From Pseudomonadota bacterium (lineage in GTDB: Bacteria; Bdellovibrionota_B; Oligoflexia; Silvanigrellales; Silvanigrellaceae), in assembly GCA_009926615.1 (NCBI GenBank), contig RFOM01000015.1:1-64000 (forward strand): a stretch of DNA of 64,000 bases, given 5' to 3'. Positions 17,123 through 25,687 of the stretch are shown here, in pieces. The position numbers were made by a program, and so were the translations under genes. Numbering within the stretch: the first letter of the stretch is position 1; each line of letters starts with the position of its first letter. The notes under the pieces are model-generated. The model did not search any database. It worked only from the letters and a program-made list of their open reading frames with translations, and had not been told where the DNA came from.

Positions 17123-18761
17123 AAATCTGTTCAATGACCCTGCGGATTTCTTCGCGGATAACATCCTTGGCAATGCTCGGAGTTTCTTTTCGCAGCCACT
17201 GCGAGCTGACATCCCTGATTTCGGCAACCATCTGCTCGCGCAAGGTTTTCTTGATGACCATCAGCTCCTCGGACAGCTGATCAACTGCCCTTTGACTGAC
17301 CTCGATGACAAGTGTTTGCCGCATATCGGGAATGACTTCGGTGAGCGCCTGCCTGACAGCGCGGTCAACGGCAACGGCAAGAGTCTCCTCGACTATCTTT
17401 TCGACTTCCTGACGAGACAATCCGACCCTTTCAACAACTTTTACCGTCTGGGTTTGTGCTGAACTTCCGGAGCGATATTCGCCGCCGTGAACTTGCGCAG
17501 GAGACTGAAGGTATTTGGTACTGACCATGACGTCTTCAATGTCGAACGGCTCATTCGTCGGCGCGGCAGGTTCGATTCCGTTGAGCGGCAGCCGGCCGTG
17601 ACCGGACAGTCGCTGAGGCGGAACTGAATTCTGCGGCGGAACGGCAGGTTGCTCAAAGCGCTTAACTGTTTGGGACAGCGTTCTTTCCTCGGCAGGAAAC
17701 TGCACCGACTGTTCCGTGTAGGGATCCAGCTGCTCAGGCCACTTCGGACGCGGTGAGCCCGCGGGCGCCGCGGCCTGATGAACAGATGCTGCAGTAGGAA
17801 CCGTTCGGGGCTCAACGCTTTGCGGAGGAGCCGAAAAGGTCTGTTTGGGCGGCTTGCTTTGCGGAATAAAGGCCTCGATTGGCGGAAAGGACGGAGGGGG
17901 CCTTTCAAATTGCGAATCTGCGGCAGTATCAAAAACCGGCGCCATCGAAGCCGACGGCATTCCGGAAAGAGGTGGAATTGAAAAATTGTGACTCTGACTT
18001 TTGGCGCTGTTCGTGGCCTTCGTCTGTTCAGACGCTTGCTGAAAAAAGCTTAAGTCCATTGTCACCAGCGGCTCGCCGGCTGAATTCTGAGACTGTCCCG
18101 AACCGAGTGCAAGCTCGACGGCCTGCGAAGCCGGTGGCTGCGAAATGGGCGCAGGCGGAACACTTTTAGGCGGCTGAGCGCGTGCCTCCGGAGCAGCAGG
18201 AGGTGCTGAGGGCGGAGCCGCAGGCGGTGAAGGCGGAGCAGGAGGAACAGGACGCGCAGACGGTGATGCGGCAGCCGGAGCTGCAGGAGGTGCGGGCGGT
18301 GCAGCAGGAGGCGCAGGCGGTGCCGGAGGCGGTGAAGGCGGAGCAGGAGGAACAGGACGTGCAGACGGCGAAGGCTGCATGGCCTGTGTGGGTTCCAAGG
18401 TTATCGAGAATTCCTTGGACAGCATTTCTTCAACCACTTGCCTGAGCTCATCGCTGTGAAAAGGCTTTCTGAGAATATGCCCGAATCCGGAGCGGGTGAA
18501 CTGATCCAAATTCTCTTCACTCTCTGCAAGCAGCAAAATGCGCGGCGAAGCATAGCGCAGAGATTCAAAGTAGTGGGGTTCGGTGAGGCCGTCGAACCGC
18601 ACATAGGCGATAATCAGGTCCGCCTTTTGTGCGCCGAGATTCTGGTCCGCCTCGCTGCGGTTCCTTGCAACGGCAATCTCCAGACGCTGATCGTCGGCAA
18701 AGGTCAATCTGACGACCCTATGCATCGTAGGACTGTCATCCAACAAAAGAATCCTTGCCAT
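17121..18761 (-). CDS. Pseudo-receiver protein with Pro/Ala-rich linker and helical C-terminal domain
   Basis: A 546-aa protein. Residues 1 to about 118 fold as a response-regulator receiver (ILLLDDSPTMHRVV, D8/D9 acidic pair, K99 in LRKP), but the phospho-acceptor position holds Tyr53 (DLIIAYV) and the switch Thr position holds Ala79. Phosphorylation is therefore unlikely. Residues about 125-200 are Pro/Ala repeats; about 200-430 is a disordered, Pro/Ser/Gln-rich linker. The last 105 residues are amphipathic helices (LSRQEVEKIVEETLAVAVDR, ETPSIAKDVIREEIRRVIEQ), like tails of deltaproteobacterial response regulators and the C-terminus of polar organisers such as PopZ. The layout recalls FrzS/RomR-type motility proteins, an analogy only. 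It is convergent with the flagellin gene. Confidence 0.65.
   Translation of the reverse strand: MARILLLDDSPTMHRVVRLTFADDQRLEIAVARNRSEADQNLGAQKADLIIAYVRFDGLTEPHYFESLRYASPRILLLAESEENLDQFTRSGFGHILRKPFHSDELRQVVEEMLSKEFSITLEPTQAMQPSPSARPVPPAPPSPPPAPPAPPAAPPAPPAAPAAASPSARPVPPAPPSPPAAPPSAPPAAPEARAQPPKSVPPAPISQPPASQAVELALGSGQSQNSAGEPLVTMDLSFFQQASEQTKATNSAKSQSHNFSIPPLSGMPSASMAPVFDTAADSQFERPPPSFPPIEAFIPQSKPPKQTFSAPPQSVEPRTVPTAASVHQAAAPAGSPRPKWPEQLDPYTEQSVQFPAEERTLSQTVKRFEQPAVPPQNSVPPQRLSGHGRLPLNGIEPAAPTNEPFDIEDVMVSTKYLQSPAQVHGGEYRSGSSAQTQTVKVVERVGLSRQEVEKIVEETLAVAVDRAVRQALTEVIPDMRQTLVIEVSQRAVDQLSEELMVIKKTLREQMVAEIRDVSSQWLRKETPSIAKDVIREEIRRVIEQI
18223..18368 (-). repeat. In-frame direct duplication inside the Pro-rich linker
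   Basis: A 41-bp stretch at 18223-18263 recurs at 18328-18368 with one mismatch, 105 bp (35 codons) apart. On the coding (minus) strand both copies encode ARPVPPAPPSPP. The DNA between is itself GC-rich imperfect repeats encoding Pro-Ala runs. The spacing keeps the reading frame, so linker length probably varies between strains through in-frame gain and loss. Confidence 0.85.
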
Positions 18762-18920
18762 AGTTTTGGTCCTCGCCCATCTGCCCGCTTTAGGGCATAT
18801 AAATATAGGATAGATTCAACACCGACCTGTAGAGAAGCAGCACTGGTCAGTCATGTGACATGCTTCACCTCAGCTCGGAAAAAAAAGCATCGTTACCTTA
18901 GCGCCGACGGGGAAAACATC

Positions 18921-19853
18921 ATGACAGCAGCTATTTATGCGGGCTCTTTTGATCCATGGTCAGTAGGCCACGAAGCAGTGCTGAATGCGGCGCTCGACGT
19001 TTTCAACGAGGTCCATGTCCTTGTTGCCGTCAATCCGAGTAAACAGGGGAGTCTCGATCCGCTCACGCGTGCCCGCATCGTTGCCTCTGCAGCCGATCCC
19101 TGCAGCAACTGGTGGGCGGCTGAACCGCCCTTTCACGTCGAAAATTCAATCGTCGTTGCCACAACCCCCGGCCTCGTTGTCGAATATGCAGGAACTCACG
19201 GCATCAAGAATCTAATCCGCGGTCTTCGCTCGACCACAGATTTCGAATCTGAATTCAATTTGTATTTTTCGAACAAAACAATTGATCAGCGGATTCAGAC
19301 TTGGGCTGTTCTTTGCCCTCCCGAACTCCTTCATTGTTCATCAACCTACGTGAGATCGGTGGTCGGCAATCCCGCGGCAAAAAAAGTGGGAACCACGTTT
19401 GTCGCGCAAGCGGCAATTCTTGGAATTCCTGTTTCGCTCGGCCGGCTGTTTGATTTCATCGTCTATGCATCAAAATACCGCTTCGAGGCGCAGGGCAGAG
19501 ATCTGGAACTTTCGCACCTCAAAATTTCAATGCAGGGTCTGTTTACGACTTTAATCCGAAGTGCCGAAAAATTACGGCGCTGGTCGGACAATGAAAAAGA
19601 GCTTGGTCTCGAATTATTTTTGTCTCAAAATAAGCCGACAATTCAGCGCACACACGAATTGCATGAATTCGATGAAAATATCGCCCATGCGGCATGGGCA
19701 AAAATGGCTGCCGGAATCTCCGATAAACCAAAATCATTTCAAAATGTTAAACAATCAATTACGACTCTCGCCACCCTCTCGGGCCCGATGGGCAGAGCTC
19801 ATGTCCCGCTGTTTGAAGCAAAAAATGCCGAAAGCATGTTAGAGGGAATTTGA
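18921..19853 (+). CDS. CoaD-like pantetheine-phosphate adenylyltransferase with long C-terminal extension
   Basis: A 310-aa protein. Residues 1-160 match CoaD, which adenylates phosphopantetheine to dephospho-CoA: IYAGSFDPWSVGHEAVLNAA (nucleotidyltransferase GSFDP..GH), NLIRGLRSTTDFESEFNLYF, and HCSSTYVRSV near the end. The usual enzyme stops near 160 residues; here about 150 more follow, helical and of unknown type (LFDFIVYASKYRFEAQ, KLRRWSDNEKELGLELFLSQ). GGGGA precedes the ATG at 18921; the longer open frame upstream lies antisense to the pseudo-receiver gene and was discarded. The next gene, for an acyl-CoA dehydrogenase, follows after 22 bp. Whether the extension is regulatory or makes this a paralogue with another substrate is open. 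Confidence 0.7.
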   Translation: MTAAIYAGSFDPWSVGHEAVLNAALDVFNEVHVLVAVNPSKQGSLDPLTRARIVASAADPCSNWWAAEPPFHVENSIVVATTPGLVVEYAGTHGIKNLIRGLRSTTDFESEFNLYFSNKTIDQRIQTWAVLCPPELLHCSSTYVRSVVGNPAAKKVGTTFVAQAAILGIPVSLGRLFDFIVYASKYRFEAQGRDLELSHLKISMQGLFTTLIRSAEKLRRWSDNEKELGLELFLSQNKPTIQRTHELHEFDENIAHAAWAKMAAGISDKPKSFQNVKQSITTLATLSGPMGRAHVPLFEAKNAESMLEGI

Positions 19854-19875
19854 AGACTGAAGAGGAGACCCAACC

Positions 19876-21039
19876 ATGACTGTCAACCCCCATGATTTCC
19901 TGAATCTCGAATCCACGCTCACCGAAGAGCAAAAGATGGTCGCAAACATGGTCAGACAGTTTGTCGACCAAACTTACAGACCATACCTGCGCACAGCTTA
20001 CGAACAGGGAACCTTCCCGACGGAGATTATTCCGAAGCTGGGAGAACTGGGACTTCTGGGAGCGCAGCTCAAAGGCTACGGGTGCAGCGGCCTCGACAGC
20101 CTGAGCTACGGTCTAATCATGAAAGAACTTGAACGCGGCGACAGCGGTCTGCGCAGCTTTGCGAGTGTTCAGGGTGCCCTTGTGATGTACCCCATTCATG
20201 CGTTCGGAAGCGAAGATCAAAAACAAAAATGGTTGCCGTTGCTGCGCGAGGGCAAAGCCGTCGGCTGCTTCGGTCTGACCGAACCCGACTTCGGTTCAAA
20301 TCCCTCGGGCATGCGCACAACCGCCAAAAAAGACGGTTCCCACTGGGTCCTGAACGGTTCAAAGACGTGGATTACCAATGCATCGGTTGCCGACGTTGCC
20401 GTCGTCTGGGCCAAAATGGATCAGGGAATAAGAGGCTTTATTGTCGAAAAAGGGACTGCGGGATTTGAACAAAAGGCGATTCACGGAAAACTCAGTCTGC
20501 GGGCCTCGGTGACCGGCTCACTGTTTTTCCATGACTGCCGGATTCCTGCAGCCAACATGCTGCCTGAAACTGTCGGCCTGAAAAACGCACTCATGTGTCT
20601 CAATCAGGCGCGTTACGGGATTGCATTCGGAGCGCTCGGAGCTGCCGAAGACTCACTTCAGGAAGCTCTTGAATACTCGAAAAACAGAATCATGTTCGAC
20701 AAGCCGTTGGCGTCTTTTCAGCTGATTCAGCGAAAACTCGCAATCATGTCGACCCAAATCACAACCGGCAATCTGCTGGCAAGAAGACTCGCCGAGCTCA
20801 AATCGGCAGGCACGCTGGAACCGGCACAAATCAGCATGGCCAAGCAGAATAACGTTCTTCTGGCGCTTGAAGCGGCCCGCACCGCACGCGATATTCTCGG
20901 TGCAAACGGAATCAGCGACGAATACCGTTGCATGAGACACGCATGCAATCTGGAGTCGGTTTATACGTATGAAGGAACCAACGACATTCACCTGCTGATT
21001 GTAGGCCAGCAGCTCACAGGTCTTCAGGCTTTTTCATGA
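19876..21039 (+). CDS. gcdH: Glutaryl-CoA dehydrogenase-type acyl-CoA dehydrogenase
   Basis: A 387-aa FAD enzyme expected to oxidise and decarboxylate glutaryl-CoA to crotonyl-CoA in Lys/Trp breakdown. The sequence follows GcdH closely: GYGCSGLDSLSYGLIMKELE, RGDSGLRSFASVQGALVMYP, GCFGLTEPDFGSNP, HWVLNGSKTWITNASVADVA, GKLSLRASVTGSLFF, LNQARYGIAFGALGAAED, and YTYEGTNDIH, in which the Glu is the catalytic base. Length is normal. A strong GAGGAG lies upstream of the ATG at 19876. It overlaps tatD by 4 bp. No other lysine-degradation genes are nearby, so the pathway link is from family knowledge. Confidence 0.88.
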   Translation: MTVNPHDFLNLESTLTEEQKMVANMVRQFVDQTYRPYLRTAYEQGTFPTEIIPKLGELGLLGAQLKGYGCSGLDSLSYGLIMKELERGDSGLRSFASVQGALVMYPIHAFGSEDQKQKWLPLLREGKAVGCFGLTEPDFGSNPSGMRTTAKKDGSHWVLNGSKTWITNASVADVAVVWAKMDQGIRGFIVEKGTAGFEQKAIHGKLSLRASVTGSLFFHDCRIPAANMLPETVGLKNALMCLNQARYGIAFGALGAAEDSLQEALEYSKNRIMFDKPLASFQLIQRKLAIMSTQITTGNLLARRLAELKSAGTLEPAQISMAKQNNVLLALEAARTARDILGANGISDEYRCMRHACNLESVYTYEGTNDIHLLIVGQQLTGLQAFS

Positions 21040-21827
21040 GACTCATCGATACGCACTGTCATCTTTGTTCAGACAAGCTTGCTCCGGTTGCCGGTGAGCT
21101 TGTCGAACGGGCTGCCGCTTCCGGCGTTGAAAAAATTATCAACATAACATTCGATGAACAGACTCTTGAAACGGGTCTTGAACAGGTCAAACTTTATCCC
21201 CGACTCTGGCTGACTGTCGGCATCCAGCCCCACGACGCAGATCAATTCAGGCCCGATCTTGTCAGCCGGATGGAAAAAATCGCGTCAACCCATCCCAAAG
21301 TTGTCGCAATCGGAGAAATCGGTCTTGAAGGCTTTCACAAGTTCACCGGCATGGACAAACAAATTCCGTGTTTCGAAGAATTTTTGGAAATTGCCCTGCG
21401 CTGCAAACTCCCCGTGGTGATTCACATGCGAGACACCTTTGAGGACGTGTATTCGCGACTCAAAAATTTTGCCGGACGCGGAGGTCAGGGAGTTATTCAC
21501 TGCTTCACCGGAACCGAACAGCAAGGCCGCGCGTTTCTGGACATCGGTTTTTATCTGTCATTTTCGGGAATCGTTACTTTCAAAAACTCCGAAGAACTCA
21601 GAGCGGTGGCGAAAGCGGTGCCCGAAGATCGGCTGCTGATTGAAACCGACAGTCCCTATCTTGCTCCCGTCCCGCACCGCGGCAAACAGAACGAACCGTC
21701 TTGGGTTTCCGAAGTCAACAACTGTCTGGCTTCCCTGCGGGGTGTTGATCCCCGCGCCTTGGCCGAACTGACAAGCCGAAATGCCGAACGTTTGTTTTAT
21801 AAACTTGCCGGCGCTGCGGTCTCCTGA
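21036..21827 (+). CDS. tatD: TatD-family metal-dependent hydrolase (DNase)
   Basis: A 263-aa TIM-barrel hydrolase. Metal-binding residues are visible: DTHCHL (residues 5-10), IGEIGLE (about 87-93), PVVIHMRDTFEDV (about 128-140), HCFTGTEQQG (about 154-163) and LIETDSPYLAP (about 200-210). These are the conserved TatD blocks. Members have 3'-5' exonuclease activity in DNA repair and turnover. The start overlaps the gcdH stop in ATGA, so the genes are coupled. The downstream hrpB start lies about 30 bp beyond its stop. Length is typical (about 260 aa). Confidence 0.92.
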   Translation: MRLIDTHCHLCSDKLAPVAGELVERAAASGVEKIINITFDEQTLETGLEQVKLYPRLWLTVGIQPHDADQFRPDLVSRMEKIASTHPKVVAIGEIGLEGFHKFTGMDKQIPCFEEFLEIALRCKLPVVIHMRDTFEDVYSRLKNFAGRGGQGVIHCFTGTEQQGRAFLDIGFYLSFSGIVTFKNSEELRAVAKAVPEDRLLIETDSPYLAPVPHRGKQNEPSWVSEVNNCLASLRGVDPRALAELTSRNAERLFYKLAGAAVS

Positions 21828-21858
21828 TTTTATTGCCTCAACTGCTGATGGAAATGCC

Positions 21859-24483
21859 GTGAATCAACGAATCAATCTTCCGATAGACAAACTTGAATCC
21901 GAGATTCTCGCGGCGCTCGCCGGTCATCAGGTCCTTATTCTGCAGGCCCCTCCGGGCAGCGGCAAAACGACACGCGTCCCTCAATTTCTTTTAAAAGAAC
22001 GTGCCGGAAAAACGCTGATACTCGAACCTCGCCGGCTGGCAGCTCGCCTGTCTGCCGAAAGGGTCGCCGAAGAATTGGGGCAATCAGCGGGTCAGGACGT
22101 CGGATATCTCATCCGCTATGAGAAGGTTGCAGGCGCGGATACCCGCTGCATTTTCATGACCGAAGGCCTGTTTTTGCGGACTCTGCTTTCCGATCCTTCA
22201 CTTGACAATGTGGATACGGTTATTCTGGACGAATTCCACGAGCGGCATCTCCATTCCGACATTGCATTTGCAATGATTCGCATGCTTCAGTCCAGTGTCC
22301 GTCCGGATTTGAAGCTCATCATCATGTCTGCAACTCTCGACACCGAAAAACTCTCTCTTAAAATTCCCGACGCTGCGTTGCTCAAAGCCGAAGTTCCGAC
22401 TTTTCCGGTGGATATTGAATATGATGCCGGCACAGATGACCGTCCGCTTGAATGGCGGGTTGCCGTGGCTGTTGAATCGCTTCTTCAGGATAAGCGCTGC
22501 GGCGGTGACATTCTCGTCTTTCTGACCGGAGCAGCGGACATCAGACGTGCGGCACAGGCACTCGAAAGTTCAAAATTAAAAAGCCTTTTTGATACTTTTG
22601 AGCTTCGCGCAGAAATACCGGCCGCAGAGCAACGCAAGGTTTTTGAACCGCACTCCCGCAGAAAAGTGATCCTGTCGACCAACGTGGCCGAAACAAGTGT
22701 GACTATAAACGGCGTCACCGGAGTTGTTGACTCAGGTCTTGCCAAAGTTGCCAGCTACGCGCACTGGAACGGTCTGCCCACACTTGATGTTAAACCTGTC
22801 AGCCAGTCCAGTTGCATTCAAAGGGCCGGACGCGCGGGACGCACATCATCCGGTGTGGCGCGCAGGCTTTTTACCCGCGCCGAATTCAACGGCCGCGCCG
22901 CTCACGACAAACCCGAGCTCATGCGCACCGATTTGGCCCAACCGATGCTCGAAGTGCTCAGCGCAGGGCGCAAAGTTTTTGCCGGTCAGGCTCCGGCTTT
23001 TAACGATCTCCCTTGGCTGGAAGTTCCGCCCGCCGAAAGTATTTCTGCGGCTCAAAATCTGCTCAGGGAACTCGGCGCTGTCGATGCGGACGGAACACTC
23101 ACCAAAACAGGAGAATCTATTGTCCGCTGGCCGCTCAGTCCAAGGCTCGGAAGAATATTGTTTGAAGGTGAAAAGCGCGGAACACTTGCCGAATGCTGTT
23201 TGCTCGTCAGTTTGCTCAATGAAGGTATGCTGACAAAAAGTACGCAATCCGAATCGGACATCCACACGGATTGCGATTTAACTTATCAGGCATCTCTTTT
23301 TGACAGACTGAGACATCGGCCCGAATCAATTTCGCGAAGCGAACGCGCGGCAACTGACCCCGCGCAGTTGAAAAGAATTGAAAAAAGCTTCGACTCGCTG
23401 ATTCACCTGACACGCGCCAAAAAGCGGGAGCTCACGGTCACACACGACGCTCCCGCCGATGCAAGCCCTTTCGCACGTGAACTTATGAGCGGATTTCCGG
23501 ATCGGATTGTGGCATTGAGGAAAGGCAAATCAAGTCAGAAATCCTCGACGGAAGCGGTATTCTCGCGCGGCGGACAAGGACTCCTTTCAAAATCGAGCAC
23601 CGTTCAGGAATCGTCTTTTGCGATCGCGCTGCAGGCCGAACAAATCCGCAGACAGGGCAGCACGCATTTTGTGACCGAAATAACCGTTGCTGCAGGTCTT
23701 AATGCTCAGATCATCAGGGAAACATTCTCAAAACAGATAAAGACGGAGAACCATGCCGTCTGGGATGATCAGGCCGAACGCGTCAGAACACTCGCCCGAG
23801 TGGTATTCGAAGCTCTTGTACTGGAGGAAAGACAGCTCCAGTCGACGCCGGCTGATGCGGAACAGATGCTCTTTGAACAGCTCAAATCCCGATGGCCGAA
23901 ACCGTTTGACAATGCGCAGCCGCTGGAATTTTTCAATCACCGAATCAAACTGCTGCGCGGGCGGTTTCCCGAAACACCTGAAGTGGAATTGAGCGGCGGC
24001 GATTTTGAATTGTTTCTTGTCCACATTTGTGAAGGCAAAAAGTCGTTTGCAGAGATTTCAGAAAATTCACTGCAGCACTACATCGATACGTTTATTCCTT
24101 GGGAACTGAAAAATATTCTTGAACGGGAGCTTCCCGCACGGCTCGTGCTCGGCTCGGGACGCAAAGCGGAAGTGCATTATGCCGAAGGTCAGCCGCCGTG
24201 GATTTCTTCCAGAATGCAGGATTTTTTCGGAACAATGACCACTCCGCGCCTGTTGCAAAACTCGGTACCGGTTACTGTGCACCTTCTGGCTCCAAACGGT
24301 CAGGCCGTACAGGTGACAACCGATCTCGCCGGATTCTGGAAAAACGTTTATCCCGATGTCAAAAAAGAACTCTCGCGCAGATACCCGCGTCACTACTGGC
24401 CGGATGATCCTCAAAATGCCGAGCCTCCGGCTAGCCGACCGAGGCCAAATCAAACACAGGCAGGTACATCGCGATCAAAATGA
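21859..24483 (+). CDS. hrpB: ATP-dependent DEAH-box helicase HrpB
   Basis: An 874-aa helicase-like protein. Motif I LQAPPGSGKTTRVPQFLL, motif II LDEFHERHLHSD (DEFH box), motif III MSATLDTE, motif V LSTNVAETSVTI and motif VI QRAGRAGRTSSG are all present in the N-terminal 400 residues. Winged-helix and HA2 regions follow, and the C-terminal DUF characteristic of HrpB (SGRKAEVHYAEGQPPWISSR, MQDFFGTMTTPRL) closes it. The GTG at 21859 fits the domain start; an ATG at 21781 would overlap tatD by 47 bp. The 3' end overlaps pilC on the opposite strand by 53 bp. The in vivo RNA target of HrpB is not established. Confidence 0.9.
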   Translation: MNQRINLPIDKLESEILAALAGHQVLILQAPPGSGKTTRVPQFLLKERAGKTLILEPRRLAARLSAERVAEELGQSAGQDVGYLIRYEKVAGADTRCIFMTEGLFLRTLLSDPSLDNVDTVILDEFHERHLHSDIAFAMIRMLQSSVRPDLKLIIMSATLDTEKLSLKIPDAALLKAEVPTFPVDIEYDAGTDDRPLEWRVAVAVESLLQDKRCGGDILVFLTGAADIRRAAQALESSKLKSLFDTFELRAEIPAAEQRKVFEPHSRRKVILSTNVAETSVTINGVTGVVDSGLAKVASYAHWNGLPTLDVKPVSQSSCIQRAGRAGRTSSGVARRLFTRAEFNGRAAHDKPELMRTDLAQPMLEVLSAGRKVFAGQAPAFNDLPWLEVPPAESISAAQNLLRELGAVDADGTLTKTGESIVRWPLSPRLGRILFEGEKRGTLAECCLLVSLLNEGMLTKSTQSESDIHTDCDLTYQASLFDRLRHRPESISRSERAATDPAQLKRIEKSFDSLIHLTRAKKRELTVTHDAPADASPFARELMSGFPDRIVALRKGKSSQKSSTEAVFSRGGQGLLSKSSTVQESSFAIALQAEQIRRQGSTHFVTEITVAAGLNAQIIRETFSKQIKTENHAVWDDQAERVRTLARVVFEALVLEERQLQSTPADAEQMLFEQLKSRWPKPFDNAQPLEFFNHRIKLLRGRFPETPEVELSGGDFELFLVHICEGKKSFAEISENSLQHYIDTFIPWELKNILERELPARLVLGSGRKAEVHYAEGQPPWISSRMQDFFGTMTTPRLLQNSVPVTVHLLAPNGQAVQVTTDLAGFWKNVYPDVKKELSRRYPRHYWPDDPQNAEPPASRPRPNQTQAGTSRSK

Positions 24484-25660
24484 CACCGACAATTCCGCCG
24501 ATAACCACAAAAAGCAAAGGTTCAATTGCTTTCAGAACGGCTGCCATTGCGACATCGACTTCTTCTTCATAAAAATCGGATACTTTTTGAAGCATCGTAT
24601 CGAGACGCCCCGAAGCCTCGCCGATGGACACCATGCTGGAGACCATCTGGGGAATAAAAGCCTCTTCGGACATCGGTCCGCCCATACCCTTACCCTGAAT
24701 TACGGCTTCGCGTATTCTCAAAATCCCCTTCTCAAGCACCTTGTTTCCCAAGACAGCTGAAGACGTCTGCAGAACATCGGTAATACCGATGCCGCTGGCC
24801 ACCAGCGTTGCTGTCGTACTTGCAAATCGGGCGATACTGATTTTTTTGACAAGCGTGCCAATCAGCGGAATCCGCAACAACAGTGCATCCCACTGATAGC
24901 GTCCGGCCGGCGTTTGGATCCATCTCTTAAAAAAGAATCCTCCCGCAATCATAGCGGCAACAATATAAAGAAAATTCTCTCTGAGAAATTCACTTGCGCC
25001 GATCACGGCCATAGTCAGTCCGGGGAGCTCTTTTCCGCCGTCAATGAAGGTTTGGGCGAGCATCGGCACAACCACCAAAAGCATGAATGCTGTAAGGCCT
25101 ACTGCCAGAGCGATAATGATTGCCGGATAGAACAGGGCTCCGTACAGCTGTCTTTTCAGCTTTGCAGATTTTTCAATGTAATTGCTCAGCCTTTTTAAAA
25201 TCACATCCAGCTGACCCGACGTACTTCCCGCGCGCACGAGCGAACAGTACAGACTGTCAAAGACGGCCGGAACCTTCTCCATGGCATCGCCCAATTCCTG
25301 CCCGCGTTCAACTTTGGATCGTACTTCTTCAAGTGCGCGGCGCATAATAGGATTTTCAGCCTGCTCCTGAAGAATTTCCAATGCTTTGATGACCGATACA
25401 CCGGCATCAATCATCACCGAAAGTTGCTTGGTAAACGTCACAAGATCTTTGTCTGAAACACCCCGCCGGTTATCAAAAAACTTTTGTACCGCCGGCGGAA
25501 GCTTGATTTCGAGGCTGATTCCGCCTGTACCTTTCAGACTGTCGGCAGGCAGACCCATGAATTTTATCAGCTGACGTGCTTCGGCCTCGTTGCGGGCCTC
25601 GACACGTCCATTTTGTCTGCGACCGGCTTTGTCGCGGCCGTCATACTGATAAACTGGCAT
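24431..25660 (-). CDS. pilC: Type IV pilus inner-membrane platform protein PilC
   Basis: A 409-aa GspF-family membrane protein that couples the PilB/PilT motors to pilin polymerisation. It has two repeated T2SSF domains (about 75-195 and 275-400), each with a conserved helix block (FTKQLSVMIDAGVSVIKALE; FASTTATLVASGIGITDVLQ), and membrane segments near 172-195, 225-245 and 378-400. The N-terminus MPVYQYDGRDKAGRRQNGRV is typical of PilC. Third in the pilB-pilT-pilC run, 27 bp after pilT. The gene end overlaps hrpB by 53 bp on the other strand. Confidence 0.93.
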   Translation of the reverse strand: MPVYQYDGRDKAGRRQNGRVEARNEAEARQLIKFMGLPADSLKGTGGISLEIKLPPAVQKFFDNRRGVSDKDLVTFTKQLSVMIDAGVSVIKALEILQEQAENPIMRRALEEVRSKVERGQELGDAMEKVPAVFDSLYCSLVRAGSTSGQLDVILKRLSNYIEKSAKLKRQLYGALFYPAIIIALAVGLTAFMLLVVVPMLAQTFIDGGKELPGLTMAVIGASEFLRENFLYIVAAMIAGGFFFKRWIQTPAGRYQWDALLLRIPLIGTLVKKISIARFASTTATLVASGIGITDVLQTSSAVLGNKVLEKGILRIREAVIQGKGMGGPMSEEAFIPQMVSSMVSIGEASGRLDTMLQKVSDFYEEEVDVAMAAVLKAIEPLLFVVIGGIVGVILIAMYLPVFDLASVG

Positions 25661-25687
25661 GATAGCCCTCTGCGGCAGCCATAATTA

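Noticed and set aside
18182-18445. Gln/Glu-rich plus-strand frame in the GC-rich repeat area
   Set aside because: It is the antisense reading of the Pro/Ala linker repeats of the pseudo-receiver.
18438-18920. N-terminal extension of the CoaD-like frame
   Set aside because: It runs antisense to the pseudo-receiver coding region; the ATG at 18921 has a strong SD and the GSFDP motif starts right after it.
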